Source: Astrocystis sublimbata
Lineage: Eukaryota > Ascomycota > Sordariomycetes > Xylariales > Xylariaceae
DNA length: 64,000 nt
Direction: 5' to 3'
Assembly (NCBI GenBank): GCA_022453515.1
Contig: JAJNNY010000055.1
Location: 62,001-126,000 of the forward strand
Positions 42,251 to 53,614 of this stretch are shown here, in pieces. Numbering within the stretch: the first letter of the stretch is position 1; the number at the start of each line of letters is the position of its first letter. The notes below the pieces were generated by a model. It was not told the DNA's origin and ran no database searches. It was given only the letters and a program-made list of their open reading frames with translations. The translations under genes were made by a program, and so were the position numbers.

Positions 42251-45200
42251 AAAGGCATTGTGCCGTGACGGTCGACCTGGACCCCTCTAGCGTACTGCGG
42301 GTTGTCTGACTCCATGCTGACCCAATGCCGCCTAGGATGTGATCCATTGTCGACTGCGAAGCCCATCACGGCCTCTGTACTAAGTGCGTATGTCGGTCGA
42401 TGGATACATGGTAACTAACGCACATATTCTGGTAGAGTGCTTGGCGTACTGGTGCGACTTCAACACTAGGGATTCTTATTGGGTGCTGGGCCGGGGTGGG
42501 CAAGGGCAGGCCCAGGCTACGGGCGAGGCGGAACTGGGATCGGTTGCTTATTCCATCGACTGACAACATACACGCCGCAAAAAAACAGCGGAGCTCATTG
42601 GAGACAGCTGCTGGAGTTGCCGGCCGGGCGGGATTGAAGGGCATAGACGAGTATGGCACACATGGGTGGCCCACGTAATACCTAGCGAGCAGCCAAACAG
42701 ACGTTGCGCATTGTACCAAGACTTTGGTTGAGCCTATGGCAGACGCATCGCAGGATGGGAACAACGACGGCCTCTCCTCTCTCCTGTGACGCGAAATATA
42801 CCAGATTAGGCAGGCAGACTGTCATATCCCCTTGGCTGGAGTGAAGAGTGTGCAAAATACGCAGAATATGCAGGCCAGCAGTGGACCACAGAAAGTGATA
42901 GATAGCGAATCGATTCAACATCCAGGACGGTTGTGAGCCTCGATCCGTTGCGGTGCCGAGGCATGCCTAACGTACGGAGTATCGCTCGAGCAGTAATTCG
43001 ATTGTTTCACATTACGCTAGGCACCTTTGCCCACTGTACTGGCATACTGGATGGGCTGGCGAAGATCCATGCTTATCGAGCTTTACTATGCATGCTCAGG
43101 TAGTCCTGGCACAGGCGAGCTGAGCAAAGAATATCTCGAGGGCCTGTTCGCCTGATGTTAGACCACGGTGGGGACCCGCGGCACCGCCATGACGAAGAAC
43201 AGTAATCGTTCGCACTTGGACGGATTCTGCGCAGCGACGGCCGGCTTGTATCTTTTTCGCCGATGCCCGAAAGCCGGTTGCAACCAGAGTTAGGCCATGG
43301 CAATGTCGCCAATGACGCAAAGATCTTCTCTCCACGTCGACTTGAAGTCAACACAGACAACTATGTGTAAGTAGAACCGGAAGATAAATTTCCTGGCTTT
43401 GGAGGCTCTTGGTTTCGGCAGGGCAGAGGATGGATCAAGAGAGGGTGCCAAGGGTGCATGGTGGTAGTAATGGGCGAGGAGCGAGTGAGCCGAGTGAGCG
43501 TCTCCATACCCACTTGGCGTATACTCTAAAATAGAACGATTTCTTAGTACGCCAGCAAAATTAAGCTTCTTTGCTGTGCCGCATGTGTGCATCGTTTGCG
43601 GGGCCCTGCCCTGGCTCGCCTGGCGATGCTAAAACGAAACTTCGTGTCGTCGGCTCTTGCACTGCCTGCCTCTCACTCTCGCCTCTGGCTGTGCCTGGCG
43701 AGCAGGCTCGGGAACTCGGCTGACACGCTTGGCTCGAGAGAAGCCCTATGTCAAAATTATATAACCATCCTTCCTACCCCGGTGCCTCGTCTTGAAGCGG
43801 CTACGCTAGTCGGGTAGTTGATGTGTACCTAGGAATGTGTGGATCGTCGTTTGGTCGTTCTAAAAAAAAAGGGTGGCTTTTGGTCGTGCGCATGCCGTCC
43901 CGGCAGCTTGGTATTTCCTAGCCAGTAGGCAGTGTTTTATATTCATCAAGATCAGCGCTATTTCCCCCTTTGGTTCGCCTTCAGCTCGCGCTTAGCCATC
44001 AGGGCTGGCGGGGTCAGCGACGCCATCGTCACAGACACGGGGTCCAGATCGGGCCATACTATATAGATGCTGAAGATGGCTAGACAGAGATTGAAGATGT
44101 GGCCGTTTGCCGTTGTGCCCTCACCGCCGCGATAGTCGAGCTGAGGAGTGCTGAATGTGCCTATTGAAACGCACTTAGGCTGCGAGTCATTGTCGCTGCA
44201 CATAATCGCAGACGAAAGGGGAAATTGTATGGTTACAGCGAGCTTCCGATCGAGTTAGTCTCGGTAGGACTGGGCCGAGGATACTTGGCCGGTACGGAGT
44301 TGATGCTTTCGTGGGGTGCGTGGGGTGCTCGTCTTGGGTACCGTCGTGGTACTGCCCTTGCACTCCATGAATCTTCAGCTGCATGTAGGACAACAGTCGC
44401 ACGCCGCAGTCATCATTCGAGCACTCGAGATCAAGGCGAGACGAGACGAGTATAAATCGATCCATCACTCTCCGTCCCACCGTGGGACTGGTGCTCACCG
44501 CTGAAAACTGCGATATTTGCTGGCCTGTCAATTGTCGACTAAACGGTTGGGTGGGTAGACTTGCAGATGCCCACGGTGTTGCGTATGGCACGCATGATTT
44601 ATGTGCGTAAACCGCTCGAGATTAACAAGCTGGCGTGAGACGGGTTCAATGGACGGCAGGTGAAGACAGTCAATTGCTGTGAACTCTGAGACGAAGAAAA
44701 ACGACGTAGGAGGGGGGTTTGATCTCGCCCACGAGGGTGAACAGGACGTTAATGCTCGTGGACTAATTAGCTATTCTTGGCTACCTATATCGGTAGGTAA
44801 TAATGGCAGGAAATTTGGCAAAATGATGAACAATTACTAGGCACTCTCCAAACTTTTTAATGAGGTGGGATGCATTCTGTTCCTGCCCAACACTGAGATT
44901 GAGATGTAAGTGAGAGCTCACCTGGCTCGCCTGGCGAGCTGGTAACCTTACCTATACCTACACCGGACATCTGCTACCTATGCATACCCCTACATCTAGT
45001 CGCCCCTCCAATTGATCGGTGCCAGCGCCAGACGCCAGACGCTGGCAGGCGGCAAAATCGAAATGCCACGCGACATGCCACCTTCAGCACTCCGGCATCG
45101 CAGCTCACCGGAAGGCGATAGGCCAATCAGAGATGCCGAATTGTCAACCTAGACCCTGGATTTTCTTCAGCTTGACTCTTTCGCATCGCGCAATTTGCAT

Positions 45201-45274
45201 TTTGAGTTTTGCAATTTTGCCTTGAGGTAACTGCGCCAGTGTTCCCCAGGCGAAGTTGCTATGCCACCTGAAAG
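42251..45274. other. Long divergent intergenic region (P450 / aconitase)
   Basis: About 3 kb without a supported gene. Overlapping open frames (for example 42366-42764, 43290-43592, 44187-44591) show no domains or consistent introns. The last part is the aconitase promoter. Confidence 0.5.
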
Positions 45275-47740
45275 ATGAGGGCCATTGAGATCGCAGCCCG
45301 GAGAGGCGCGAGCCTTCGGGTAAGTTATCATATCCAATTACTGTCTAAATATCGTCAACTTGACTGACTGCCAGACCAGCAACTCATAGCGCGCAGCCCT
45401 CGAGGTGACATAACACGTCCCCGATCGTTCGCGACGCCGACGTTCGACACCTCGAACCCCCGGATCCCGCCCTACCTCAAGCTCGCCCGCAACTATGAGA
45501 AGGTCAAGCAGGTGCTCGGCCGGGGCAGCGCCCTGACCCTGGCCGAGAAGATCGTGTACAGCCACCTCGACAACGCCGAGGACTCGCTGCTGACGGGCAC
45601 CAACGGCGGCCGCGACATCCGCGGCACCGCCAACCTCAAGCTCAAGCCCGACCGCGTCGCCATGCAGGACGCCTCGGCCCAGATGGCCCTGCTGCAGTTC
45701 ATGACCTGCAACTTGCCCACCACCGCCATCCCCGCCAGCATCCACTGCGACCATCTCATCGTCGGCGAGAAGGGCGCCGAGTCTGATCTCGACTCCGGCA
45801 TCAAGATGAACCAGGAGGTTTTCGACTTCCTCGAGTCCGCCGGCAAGAAGTACGGCATCGAGTTCTGGCCCCCCGGTGCCGGCATCATTCACCAATCTGT
45901 GCTCGAGAACTACGCCGCCCCTGGTCTGATGATGCTGGGCACCGACAGCCACACCCCCAACGCCGGTGGTCTGTCGACGATAGCCATTGGTGTCGGTGGT
46001 GCTGATGCTGTCGAGGCCCTCGTTGGTGCCCCCTGGGAGTTGAAGGCCCCTCGCGTCCTCGGCGTGAAGCTGATCAACAAGCTCAGTGGCTGGGCCTCGC
46101 CCAAGGACATCATCCTGAACCTCGCTGGGCAGTTGACCGTCCGTGGTGGCACGGGCTTCATTATCGAGTATTTCGGGCCTGGAGTCGAGACCCTGAGCTG
46201 CACGGGCATGGCAACGGTCTGCAACATGGGCGCCGAGGTTGGTGCTACCACCTCGTTGTTCCCATTTAACCCAGCCCATGTGCGCTATCTCGAGTCAACC
46301 CACCGACACGATGTAGCCGCTGAGGCCAAGAAATTCTCCGACATTATCGGTCTACGAGCTGATGAGGGTGCCAAGTACGATCAAGTGATCACTATCGACC
46401 TGGCCACCTTGGAACCCCACATCAACGGACCTTTCACCCCTGATCTGTCCACGCCCCTGTCCCAGTTCAAGAAGACCGTACAAGAAGAGAACTGGCCAGA
46501 AAAGCTCTCGGCTGGTCTCATCGGCAGTTGCACAAACAGCTCCTACGAGGACATGACGCGTGTGGAGGGTATGGTTCGCGAGGCCTTGGAGGCCGGCGTG
46601 AAGCCGGCGTCTGACTTTTACATCACCCCCGGAAGCGATCAAATCCGAGAGACTCTGCGACGAGATGGACCCCTCGAGACCTTCCAAGAAGCTGGCGGCA
46701 TCGTGCTTTCCAACGCCTGCGGTCCCTGCATCGGTCAATGGACACGCCAAGATGGAGTGCAGAAAGGCACACCCAATGCCATCCTCACATCGTACAACCG
46801 CAACTTCCGCGGCCGCAACGACGGCAACCTGGACACCATGAACTTCCTCGCTTCTCCCGAGATCGTCACCGCCATGGCATTCGCTGGCTCGACCACCTTC
46901 AACCCCATCACCGACTCCCTCCCGACCGCGTCGGGCAAGGAGTTCCGCTTCACACCCCCCTCTTTCTTCGGCAAAGAGATTCCCCAGCAGCCCTTCGAGC
47001 CCGCGCGGCCCGAGTTCCAAGCCGTCGCTTCAGCCCCCGACGCCTCCGTCGACATCGCCATTGCGCCCACCTCGGCGCGTCTCGCACTCCTCGAACCCTT
47101 CGAGCCCTTCCCAGACTCAGAACTCACCGGCCTCCGCGTACTCGTCAAGGTGACGGGCAAGTGCACGACCGATACCATCTCCGCAGCGGGTCCGTGGTTG
47201 AAGTACAAGGGGCATCTCCCCAACATCAGCGCGAACACGCTGAACACCGCCACCAACGCCGCGACGGGTGAGGTCAACGTCGCGTACGACGCCGACGGAT
47301 CCTCGCACACGATCCCGGACCTCGCGCAGAGGTGGCGCGAGGCCGCGCAGCCGTGGCTCGTGGTGGCCGAACACAACTACGGCGAAGGCAGCGCGCGGGA
47401 GCACGCGGCGCTGCAGCCGCGGTACCTGGGGGCGCGCGTGGTGCTGACCAAGAGCTTCGCGCGCATCCACGAGACGAACCTCAAGAAGCAGGGCGTCGTG
47501 CCGCTGACTTTTGCAAACGAGGCCGACTACGACAGGATCCACGCCAACGACGAGGTCGAGACCATAGGGCTGCTGGATATGCTCAAGAGCGGTGGTCAGG
47601 GACAGGTGAAGTTAAGGGTCAAGAGCTTTAAGACGGGGGAGGTGAGCGAGATTCAGACGAAGCATGCTGTTAGTAGGGACCAGGCTGGGTTCATCCTTGC
47701 TGGGAGCGCGTTGAATTTGCTTTCGCAGCAGAATAAATAA
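45275..47740 (+). CDS. Mitochondrial aconitase-family hydratase
   Basis: Exon 45275-45319 (MRAIEIAARRGASLR), a 60-nt intron and exon 45380-47740 give 801 residues. The Arg-rich start and following RSFATP look like a mitochondrial presequence and cleavage site. Aconitases interconvert citrate and isocitrate using a [4Fe-4S] cluster. The cluster ligands are present: Cys about 399 in GSCTNSSYEDM and Cys about 462 and 465 in NACGPCIGQW. The substrate regions SIHCDHLIVG, LGTDSHTPNAGGL, GGTGFIIEYFG and, in the C-terminal swivel domain, EHNYGEGSAREHAALQPR are intact. Fungi often carry two mitochondrial aconitases: the TCA enzyme and a paralogue (Aco2/AcoB) used for homocitrate dehydration in lysine synthesis. 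This sequence could be either; I lean slightly to the paralogue. Cluster supply would come through the Grx5 pathway. Confidence 0.95.
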
Positions 47741-48563
47741 ATAAATGAGTAAATAAATAGGCGGGTGGTGTGATTATTAGAGGGAGGATGGGTAGGTAGG
47801 TGATTGCACAAAACCTGTACAGATGAAGAAGAAATTTTATACAAGTTGAATGTGGATAGATGAATGAATGAATAAATATATATACATGACAATTAACACT
47901 TACTCCCTGCAATAAATATGAGTTTTGGTACGAAATTGTAATTAGTCATATGATATGACCATCGACGCATCGACAAAGATCTTGTTCGTTTCCATAATAG
48001 CTTACACGCAGAGAGGGCCACAGCGGAAGCAATTCCCTGGCCGTCCAGGCCGTCCATCCCATTTCGAATTAATATCACTTACACATTTCGTAAATATGAC
48101 CAGCAACAAAGGCCGAGGCTGTATTACTGCCTCTGAATTGCCATGGCCAAATGTTAGGTAGTAAGCAGTAACGTATTATTATTAACCAGCATGAAATACA
48201 AGTTTGTGTCTCTCAGGTTGGCCGATTGTCAGCATAGAAGGACCCAGTCGTTAGGGGCGAAGCCCCCCACCCCCTTTCATTGAACAAGCAGCCTGCGGTC
48301 ACTCAACCCTGTCCATATCTACAACGACATTCCGAAGCAAACAATACTGAGCACGAACCCGTAGCCAGAGGAAGGGATACAGGATACAGTTTGGTTTTGT
48401 AGAATAATCCAGTATTCTACAATAATTCAACATGAACAAAATCGGTAGCTAGCTCTACACGCTGTCAACCCCTAGGGAGGTCAACTTCTCCCCAGTCGTG
48501 GAAAGATTCCAATCAACCTCCCAACCCATCTATCTCACGTGTACCTAATGAAGCGACCTCACC
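47741..48563. other. Convergent intergenic region after aconitase
   Basis: About 820 bases, the first 150 rich in AAATA/TGAATGAATA repeats typical of a 3' untranslated region. No gene supported. Confidence 0.6.
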
Positions 48564-49463
48564 TCACCTTAACGGCCTGAAGGCCGAGACCAAAATCCGG
48601 CCAGCAAACTGCCTCGAACCTATGTCATACTCCATGACATTAGACTGCCTGGGGTGGTGGTTGGGTGTATAGCGCGTCGAACACCACGAGCAACAATGGC
48701 ACCTATAGTAGCCCGATCGATCCTGGTACAGGGCGCCCCGACACGACGGGCCGTCGACGTCAACCTCCACCTCGCTCGGGTAGCTGTAAGTATACACCCC
48801 CGAGTCATGCGCGGCCTCTAACAATCTATAACTGGCACCAGATCGGTCGTCGTTGCGCTGCCAGCCCTCCAGTCTGCGCGGGACTCTAGCATGCTCTTGA
48901 ACCTGAAATTCGCCGCGGAGCGACTCAAACGACTTCTTCAGCTCCACGTTCTGCTGGCGGATGCCGTCGAGGCTATGGCGCATGTCGCGCTGGTCTCTGC
49001 GCATATGCCGGAGGTGGCACGACACGCGGACGGCTTCGCGATAGGTGAGGCGGCCCAAGTATCTATCTATATCTTTCTGGCGCTTCTCAAGGTCGCGGTG
49101 TAGCGTCTTCAGCTCCTCGTCTCTCTGGAGATAGGCCTTGAAAGCTTTGGCCTTCGCGAAGCGGCCTCGGATCTCGCGGCAGATCTCATCGAGGAGGTCT
49201 CTGATATCCTCGATGATGCTCATGCTCTGCTCTTGGAGCCGCACGAGGGCCGGGTGGTCGTGTGTTTCATGCTGGCGGATGATGCGCTGGACAAGGTCGC
49301 AGCCGTCGCGGATGGTCTCCAGGTCATCGAAGAGCCGGCCGAGGTCGTCCCAGAGGTTGTTGTATGCGTCGCAGAGGCTTTTGATGTAGACGATCAGGTT
49401 GAAGGCTTGTTCGCCGAGTTGCGAGGAGGCAGCCAGAGCACCCAGCACCTCTAGCGCAACCAT
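48564..49463 (-). CDS. Standalone HeLo/SesA-like helical domain protein
   Basis: A single exon of 299 residues. The start MVALEVLGALAASSQLGEQAFNL followed by a long amphipathic helical region (to about 190) resembles the N-terminal helical domains (HeLo, SesA or Fungal_N type) that sit in front of fungal STAND proteins and HET-S-like death effectors. Here no NB-ARC, NACHT or kinase follows. Residues 100-190 are coiled-coil-like (DEELKTLHRDLEKRQKDIDRY), and the last 90 residues are Tyr, Ser and Cys-rich without a domain I know (HCCSWCSTRY). No amyloid RHIM-like or HET-s-like repeat was recognised. As a lone helical domain it could be a cell-death or membrane-targeting effector, or the remnant of a longer STAND gene. 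The call is by pattern only. Confidence 0.6.
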   Translation of the reverse strand: MVALEVLGALAASSQLGEQAFNLIVYIKSLCDAYNNLWDDLGRLFDDLETIRDGCDLVQRIIRQHETHDHPALVRLQEQSMSIIEDIRDLLDEICREIRGRFAKAKAFKAYLQRDEELKTLHRDLEKRQKDIDRYLGRLTYREAVRVSCHLRHMRRDQRDMRHSLDGIRQQNVELKKSFESLRGEFQVQEHARVPRRLEGWQRNDDRSGASYRLLEAAHDSGVYTYSYPSEVEVDVDGPSCRGALYQDRSGYYRCHCCSWCSTRYTPNHHPRQSNVMEYDIGSRQFAGRILVSAFRPLR

Positions 49464-50545
49464 GGAAATCTGGATGGCGTCTTATCCTAGGTAGATATGA
49501 GCGCGCGCAGGGTGGAGTTGGGAAGGCAAAGGAGTGAAACAGAAAAAGCAAAAGGAGTGAAATAGAGAAGTGATTATAATAGTGAGGCCGAAGAGTAAAA
49601 GAGTGGTGCTTGTGATAAAAGCTCCCCCTCCTTGATGTGGTGCGAGACAAGAAAAAAGGGAAGCTTCTTCCCCAAACCCGAGCGAGCGAGGTCGCTGAGG
49701 GGAAATAGATGAAGTACCATTAGCCCCTGAAGACTCCAATAGAATTTCAGAGGATTAAAATGCACGATGCGACTGTGCTGCTTACGCCCATTGCGGATAT
49801 GGCAATCAGATGCGAGCCGTACGTGCCCAATGTCTATTGATTGCGATATCTGCCAGCCCTAACAAGCACCAGACATAGCTTATCAAAGCCTTCCTAGAGG
49901 AACTACCCTGAATGAACGACTCAAGATCAGCGGAGGGGGGTGATGGGGGGTATGTATCCGAAGAAGATGAAAGTATGGCTCACGGTTTCCCCCCCAATCT
50001 GCACATAGAATTAGCTGCTAATGCAAAGCCTGCTCAATGTTCATCACGATAGGAGCACTCGCGACCCAATATCATCTAGGAGGACCCATACCAAAGCCCA
50101 ACCAACAGACTCTGTAAGATTCCCAACATCTTGTTGCGTATAGGTAATGATGGCTGTCATGAATTGCCGTATGAAGCGACGAGGAGACCGACGACGATCT
50201 ATCTACGTCGATACATGTTATCGCATCCTTATGCACTGCGCCTTCCTTTCGTGCAGAATACCTGCTTGAGTAGACTATTCTGCCCCTGACTTGACACTTG
50301 ACAGTCTCATTTAGAGAACTAACTACAAAAGACATTCAGTCAGTCTCTTCAACGACACTTTTTGGCCCCCGAAGTTCTACACTTACCTATATACATATAT
50401 GTAGCTACCTAACCTTAAGTAGCCAGCCTGAGGTGATAAGGCAGCGCCAGACGATGTTCACAAATGTATCAGTATTTCGTTCTCTTGTTGCTCATAGACA
50501 CGGCCCCATATCTACCTAGGGTCAAGATGAAGCGTACATGATTAA
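49464..50545. other. Intergenic region between HeLo-like and HET genes
   Basis: About 1.1 kb, upstream of the HeLo-like gene and downstream of the HET gene. Open frames here have no domain. No gene supported. Confidence 0.55.
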
Positions 50546-52720
50546 TTATATGATGACCATCTCACAGGGTATGTCGTTCTTAGAATTAACAAGCTCGGCA
50601 TCCATAGCCCCTTGCAAATAGCAGTCCCCAATGAGGTTCAGATACACCGCACCACCATCACCCGCCACATGCCTATTTCCGGGTCGTTTCGTTGTTGTTG
50701 TTTTTGTTATCGGCCGCATAACGAACGGGAGCCTCGCTCCATATACAACCCAAACCTCATCTCCCCTCTCAGCATGCGGCATACAAAGACCCAGCAGCTG
50801 CCGACGACGCGACTCAATGACGAAGAGGGCCCGGCCCGTCAAAGCCGCCTCAACAGCCTTGGCGTATCGCTCAGGCAACAGCCTCTCGACATCCCCATCA
50901 CGCAAGAACTGGTCGAATATTTCATCCGGCGGGTAATCGACCAGCGAAGCAGCAGTCCTCCGCCACCGCTGTCCATTAGCCCTAGTATGAAAACGGCTTT
51001 CCCTCAGAACCTTCCACGGATCCGCCGTGCGGCCCGAGAGGACCTCTTTCGTGAGCAAAGGGGCAAGATGCCTGAACCGTGCCACCTCGGAGACCTTGTC
51101 GGGAACCATGTCGGCGCACAGCAAGCGGGCGAAAAGCATCTTCACCTCCATCTTCTCGGCCTCAAACACAGACCGGACCGTCTCCCGCCATGACCCTAGC
51201 ACATCTCTGACGTGGTTCTTATCGTGTACATTCGCTACGGCGCTTAGCACCCTCGAAACCACGCCGACGCAGAACCCGCGCAGACGCAGCTCGTTACTCC
51301 CACATACCACTGCCCTGCCGCCCTTCCACCCAGACGCGCGGTACAGCCCGGCCGTGGCGAGCGTGTGGATGGCGAGATGGCTCTCCCTCACGTCCCTATG
51401 ATCAAAATCCAGGACCCAGGACGGTTTTCCCGCAAGCTGCTGCTTCTCTTCTAAGCCATCAACTCTTCGTCCAGGCCCGAAACCCGGCCCATACAACACG
51501 CGAAAATCAAACCCCGGCCACCGCCCAGCGTCCCTACCAGTCCTCGCCTCTTCAACAATACGCGTGAAAACATCCGTATAAACACCGACCAGCTCCGTCG
51601 TATAGCTCGGCACGTGGCGCCCAACGACGCAATCGGCCCGCACCACTACCTGGCTCCAGAGCGAATAGATCCTGTCGCGCGGGTCTCGGCAGCGGCGGTG
51701 GCCGAAGGTGCGGAGGAGGTAGAAGAGGCGGTCGCGTCCTTCCTCGTCAGCCCTTCCCCTCCACCTTCCCCTCCACCTTCCCCTCCCCCTTCCCCTTCCC
51801 CCTCGCCCTCGCCCTCGCTGGAACTTAATATCCCAGACAACGCGGAAGAAGAAATGCGTCAGAGCCTCCATCTTATCTCGCGGGAACAGAGCACGCGCGC
51901 GGACGCAGCAGCTGGCATTATCTCCCAGACGAGATTCCGCAAGCCGCAGAGTCTCGAAATCACATGTTGTCTTCACGGCCTCGCAATGGAAGAAGCGCAC
52001 GGCCCGCGGCAGCACGACCTCCTGCACCGTCCAGGCCCGCGTCCACCAGGGGCTGTCCTTGAGCAGCGCGAAGCCAGCCCAGGCAGCGAGGAACTCTTCC
52101 GTCTCGCTGAAGCGCATCTGGCCGTTGTCGATGGAGAAACCAGGTATGTCGTGGAAGTGGCCCCTTGCGATGTGAGACACCAGCGCCCCGAGGCTTGTTG
52201 GTGGTGTTGTACCGGGAGCGGATATCATTGTCTCCTGCCGGGGATCGGGCAGCCAGATGCACACCTGCGTGCAGTTCTGGTAGATGTCGCCCATGAGCCG
52301 TATCTGCGCGGCCTTATCGTCCAGGTCGTCCTGGTCGATACATATGGCATCGACCCATATGCGGAGTGCAGAAGAGGCATGGTGTCGTCGGAGGACATGA
52401 AGTGCCGAAGCAAGGCTTTTCGTCATATATACCTCTGTGCCATTGATGAGAGCGGGGACATCTTTTACGGAGACGTCACCCCACACGTAAGATAATGTTT
52501 GGTATGGAAATCTTGGTGTATCGAGGTTGATAATACGTAGTGACCCTTCAAGTTGGTATCCGGTTGTAGGAGTATTTGGACTGCTCGCCAGGGGCTCAAA
52601 ACAGAGTATACGAATCTCTCGGCCACCTGCTTGTAACTTCAGGTTCCGATAGAGGTAATTATGTTCTGGAGCCATGGGATGAACACACTGCATTGACCCT
52701 GCAGTAAGACTCAATGGCAT
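50546..52720 (-). CDS. HET-domain (heterokaryon incompatibility) protein
   Basis: A single exon of 724 residues from MPLSLTAG (52720). HET domains, related to TIR folds, trigger incompatibility cell death in filamentous fungi. The three blocks of the domain are clear: LSYVWGD (about 77-83), IWVDAICIDQ (about 120-130) with the following QIRLMGDIYQ and VCIWLPD, and later SPWWTRAWTVQEVVL (about 225). The C-terminal half resembles the long helical region of typical HET proteins (RLCLTT-type loop region replaced, CMPHAERGDEVWVVYG near the end). A low-complexity Arg/Gly/Trp insert lies at about 51740-51835. The C-terminal block before AERGDEVWVVYGARLPFVMR is intact, so the gene looks complete. There is no adjoining second HET domain or NLR part. 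Confidence 0.93.
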   Translation of the reverse strand: MPLSLTAGSMQCVHPMAPEHNYLYRNLKLQAGGREIRILCFEPLASSPNTPTTGYQLEGSLRIINLDTPRFPYQTLSYVWGDVSVKDVPALINGTEVYMTKSLASALHVLRRHHASSALRIWVDAICIDQDDLDDKAAQIRLMGDIYQNCTQVCIWLPDPRQETMISAPGTTPPTSLGALVSHIARGHFHDIPGFSIDNGQMRFSETEEFLAAWAGFALLKDSPWWTRAWTVQEVVLPRAVRFFHCEAVKTTCDFETLRLAESRLGDNASCCVRARALFPRDKMEALTHFFFRVVWDIKFQRGRGRGGRGRGRGRWRGRWRGRADEEGRDRLFYLLRTFGHRRCRDPRDRIYSLWSQVVVRADCVVGRHVPSYTTELVGVYTDVFTRIVEEARTGRDAGRWPGFDFRVLYGPGFGPGRRVDGLEEKQQLAGKPSWVLDFDHRDVRESHLAIHTLATAGLYRASGWKGGRAVVCGSNELRLRGFCVGVVSRVLSAVANVHDKNHVRDVLGSWRETVRSVFEAEKMEVKMLFARLLCADMVPDKVSEVARFRHLAPLLTKEVLSGRTADPWKVLRESRFHTRANGQRWRRTAASLVDYPPDEIFDQFLRDGDVERLLPERYAKAVEAALTGRALFVIESRRRQLLGLCMPHAERGDEVWVVYGARLPFVMRPITKTTTTKRPGNRHVAGDGGAVYLNLIGDCYLQGAMDAELVNSKNDIPCEMVII
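51738..51832. repeat. RG-rich low-complexity purine/pyrimidine tract inside HET gene
   Basis: On the plus strand a nearly pure pyrimidine tract (CCTTCCCCT-type units) is read on the minus strand as Arg-Gly and Arg-Trp repeats inside the HET protein. Units are in frame, so length changes would keep the protein open. Confidence 0.8.
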
Positions 52721-53614
52721 CAACCAATCAATATCAAGGCAACTGGCTGACTGCCTGAAGAAGCAAAGTAGAATTTATAAATCATCGTGTTATTTCGTGC
52801 CAGCTGCAGCAAGCACCCGTGATATGTCTGTCACGTGCTTGCCGCTTACTTGCTTGCTCGCTGGGGTATTATATAAATACAAAACACTACAAGAAGGTAC
52901 TGACTGGCTTCGAGTCTCTTCCACTGCCTCCTAGCTACTTTAGAGCTAGGAACCATGATTAACCACGCACCCGTCTCTTGGGGGCATGTAATTCCGTTGC
53001 AACCCATCTATCCAGCCATCCATCCATTTCCCAACCATCTATAGGGGAAACGCACACATCCATGTCTTTCGACCCTGGTAGGCTGAGCTTATAGTCCGTG
53101 GAATTCCATAGCCTGTAGACCAAGCCATTCATTTGCTCCTTTATATGTCTGCCTTTGATTATGTAGGCAGGCAGACAGGCAGGTAGGTAGGCATCTATGT
53201 AGACAGGGCAGCTATTGTGTGTGTCAACACTGTTTCGCTCCGTGTGCCACCTATATAGAAATAAGTCGCTCTTCCATCCATCTTTTCCATCCATAAGACT
53301 CCAGACTCATCAAATCGTGCATTCGATGCAATGCGGTATAATGCAATGTCGTGCGGTGCAATGCATCCAAACACCAACGCCTTTATGCCCGTATAGCCCT
53401 GTTGTATTGTATACCAGGAAAACCATCAATATAGAGAGACGTCGCTAATATTTCGGCGAGGAAAGGAATTTGCAGCAATATATAGAAACATTGAATCAGG
53501 TGGGGGTTTTTGTGCATGCGCATGCCGTGCCGGTAAGCAACTGTGCACATGGTGCAAGCAAGAAACCAACTTGAACTTTGAAGCAACCAAGCATTTCGCG
53601 AGTTGTATACGTTA
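52721..53614. other. Intergenic region upstream of HET gene
   Basis: About 890 bases, including the HET promoter and the 3' end of the next gene. It contains GGCAGGTAGG-like repeats near 53166-53190 and ATGCAATGC-like repeats near 53325-53365. No gene supported. Confidence 0.55.

Noticed and set aside
42366..44591. Several 60-134 residue open frames between P450 and aconitase
   Set aside because: They overlap on both strands, lack domains and splice logic, and differ in composition from neighbouring real genes.
45338..47542. Long minus-strand frames opposite aconitase
   Set aside because: Gly/Val/Ala-rich antisense translations of a GC-rich highly expressed-type gene; no domain.
51614..52495. 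293-residue plus-strand frame opposite the HET gene
   Set aside because: Contains a Pro/Ser run from the antisense of the Arg-Gly repeat and no domain; the HET frame is clearly the coding one.
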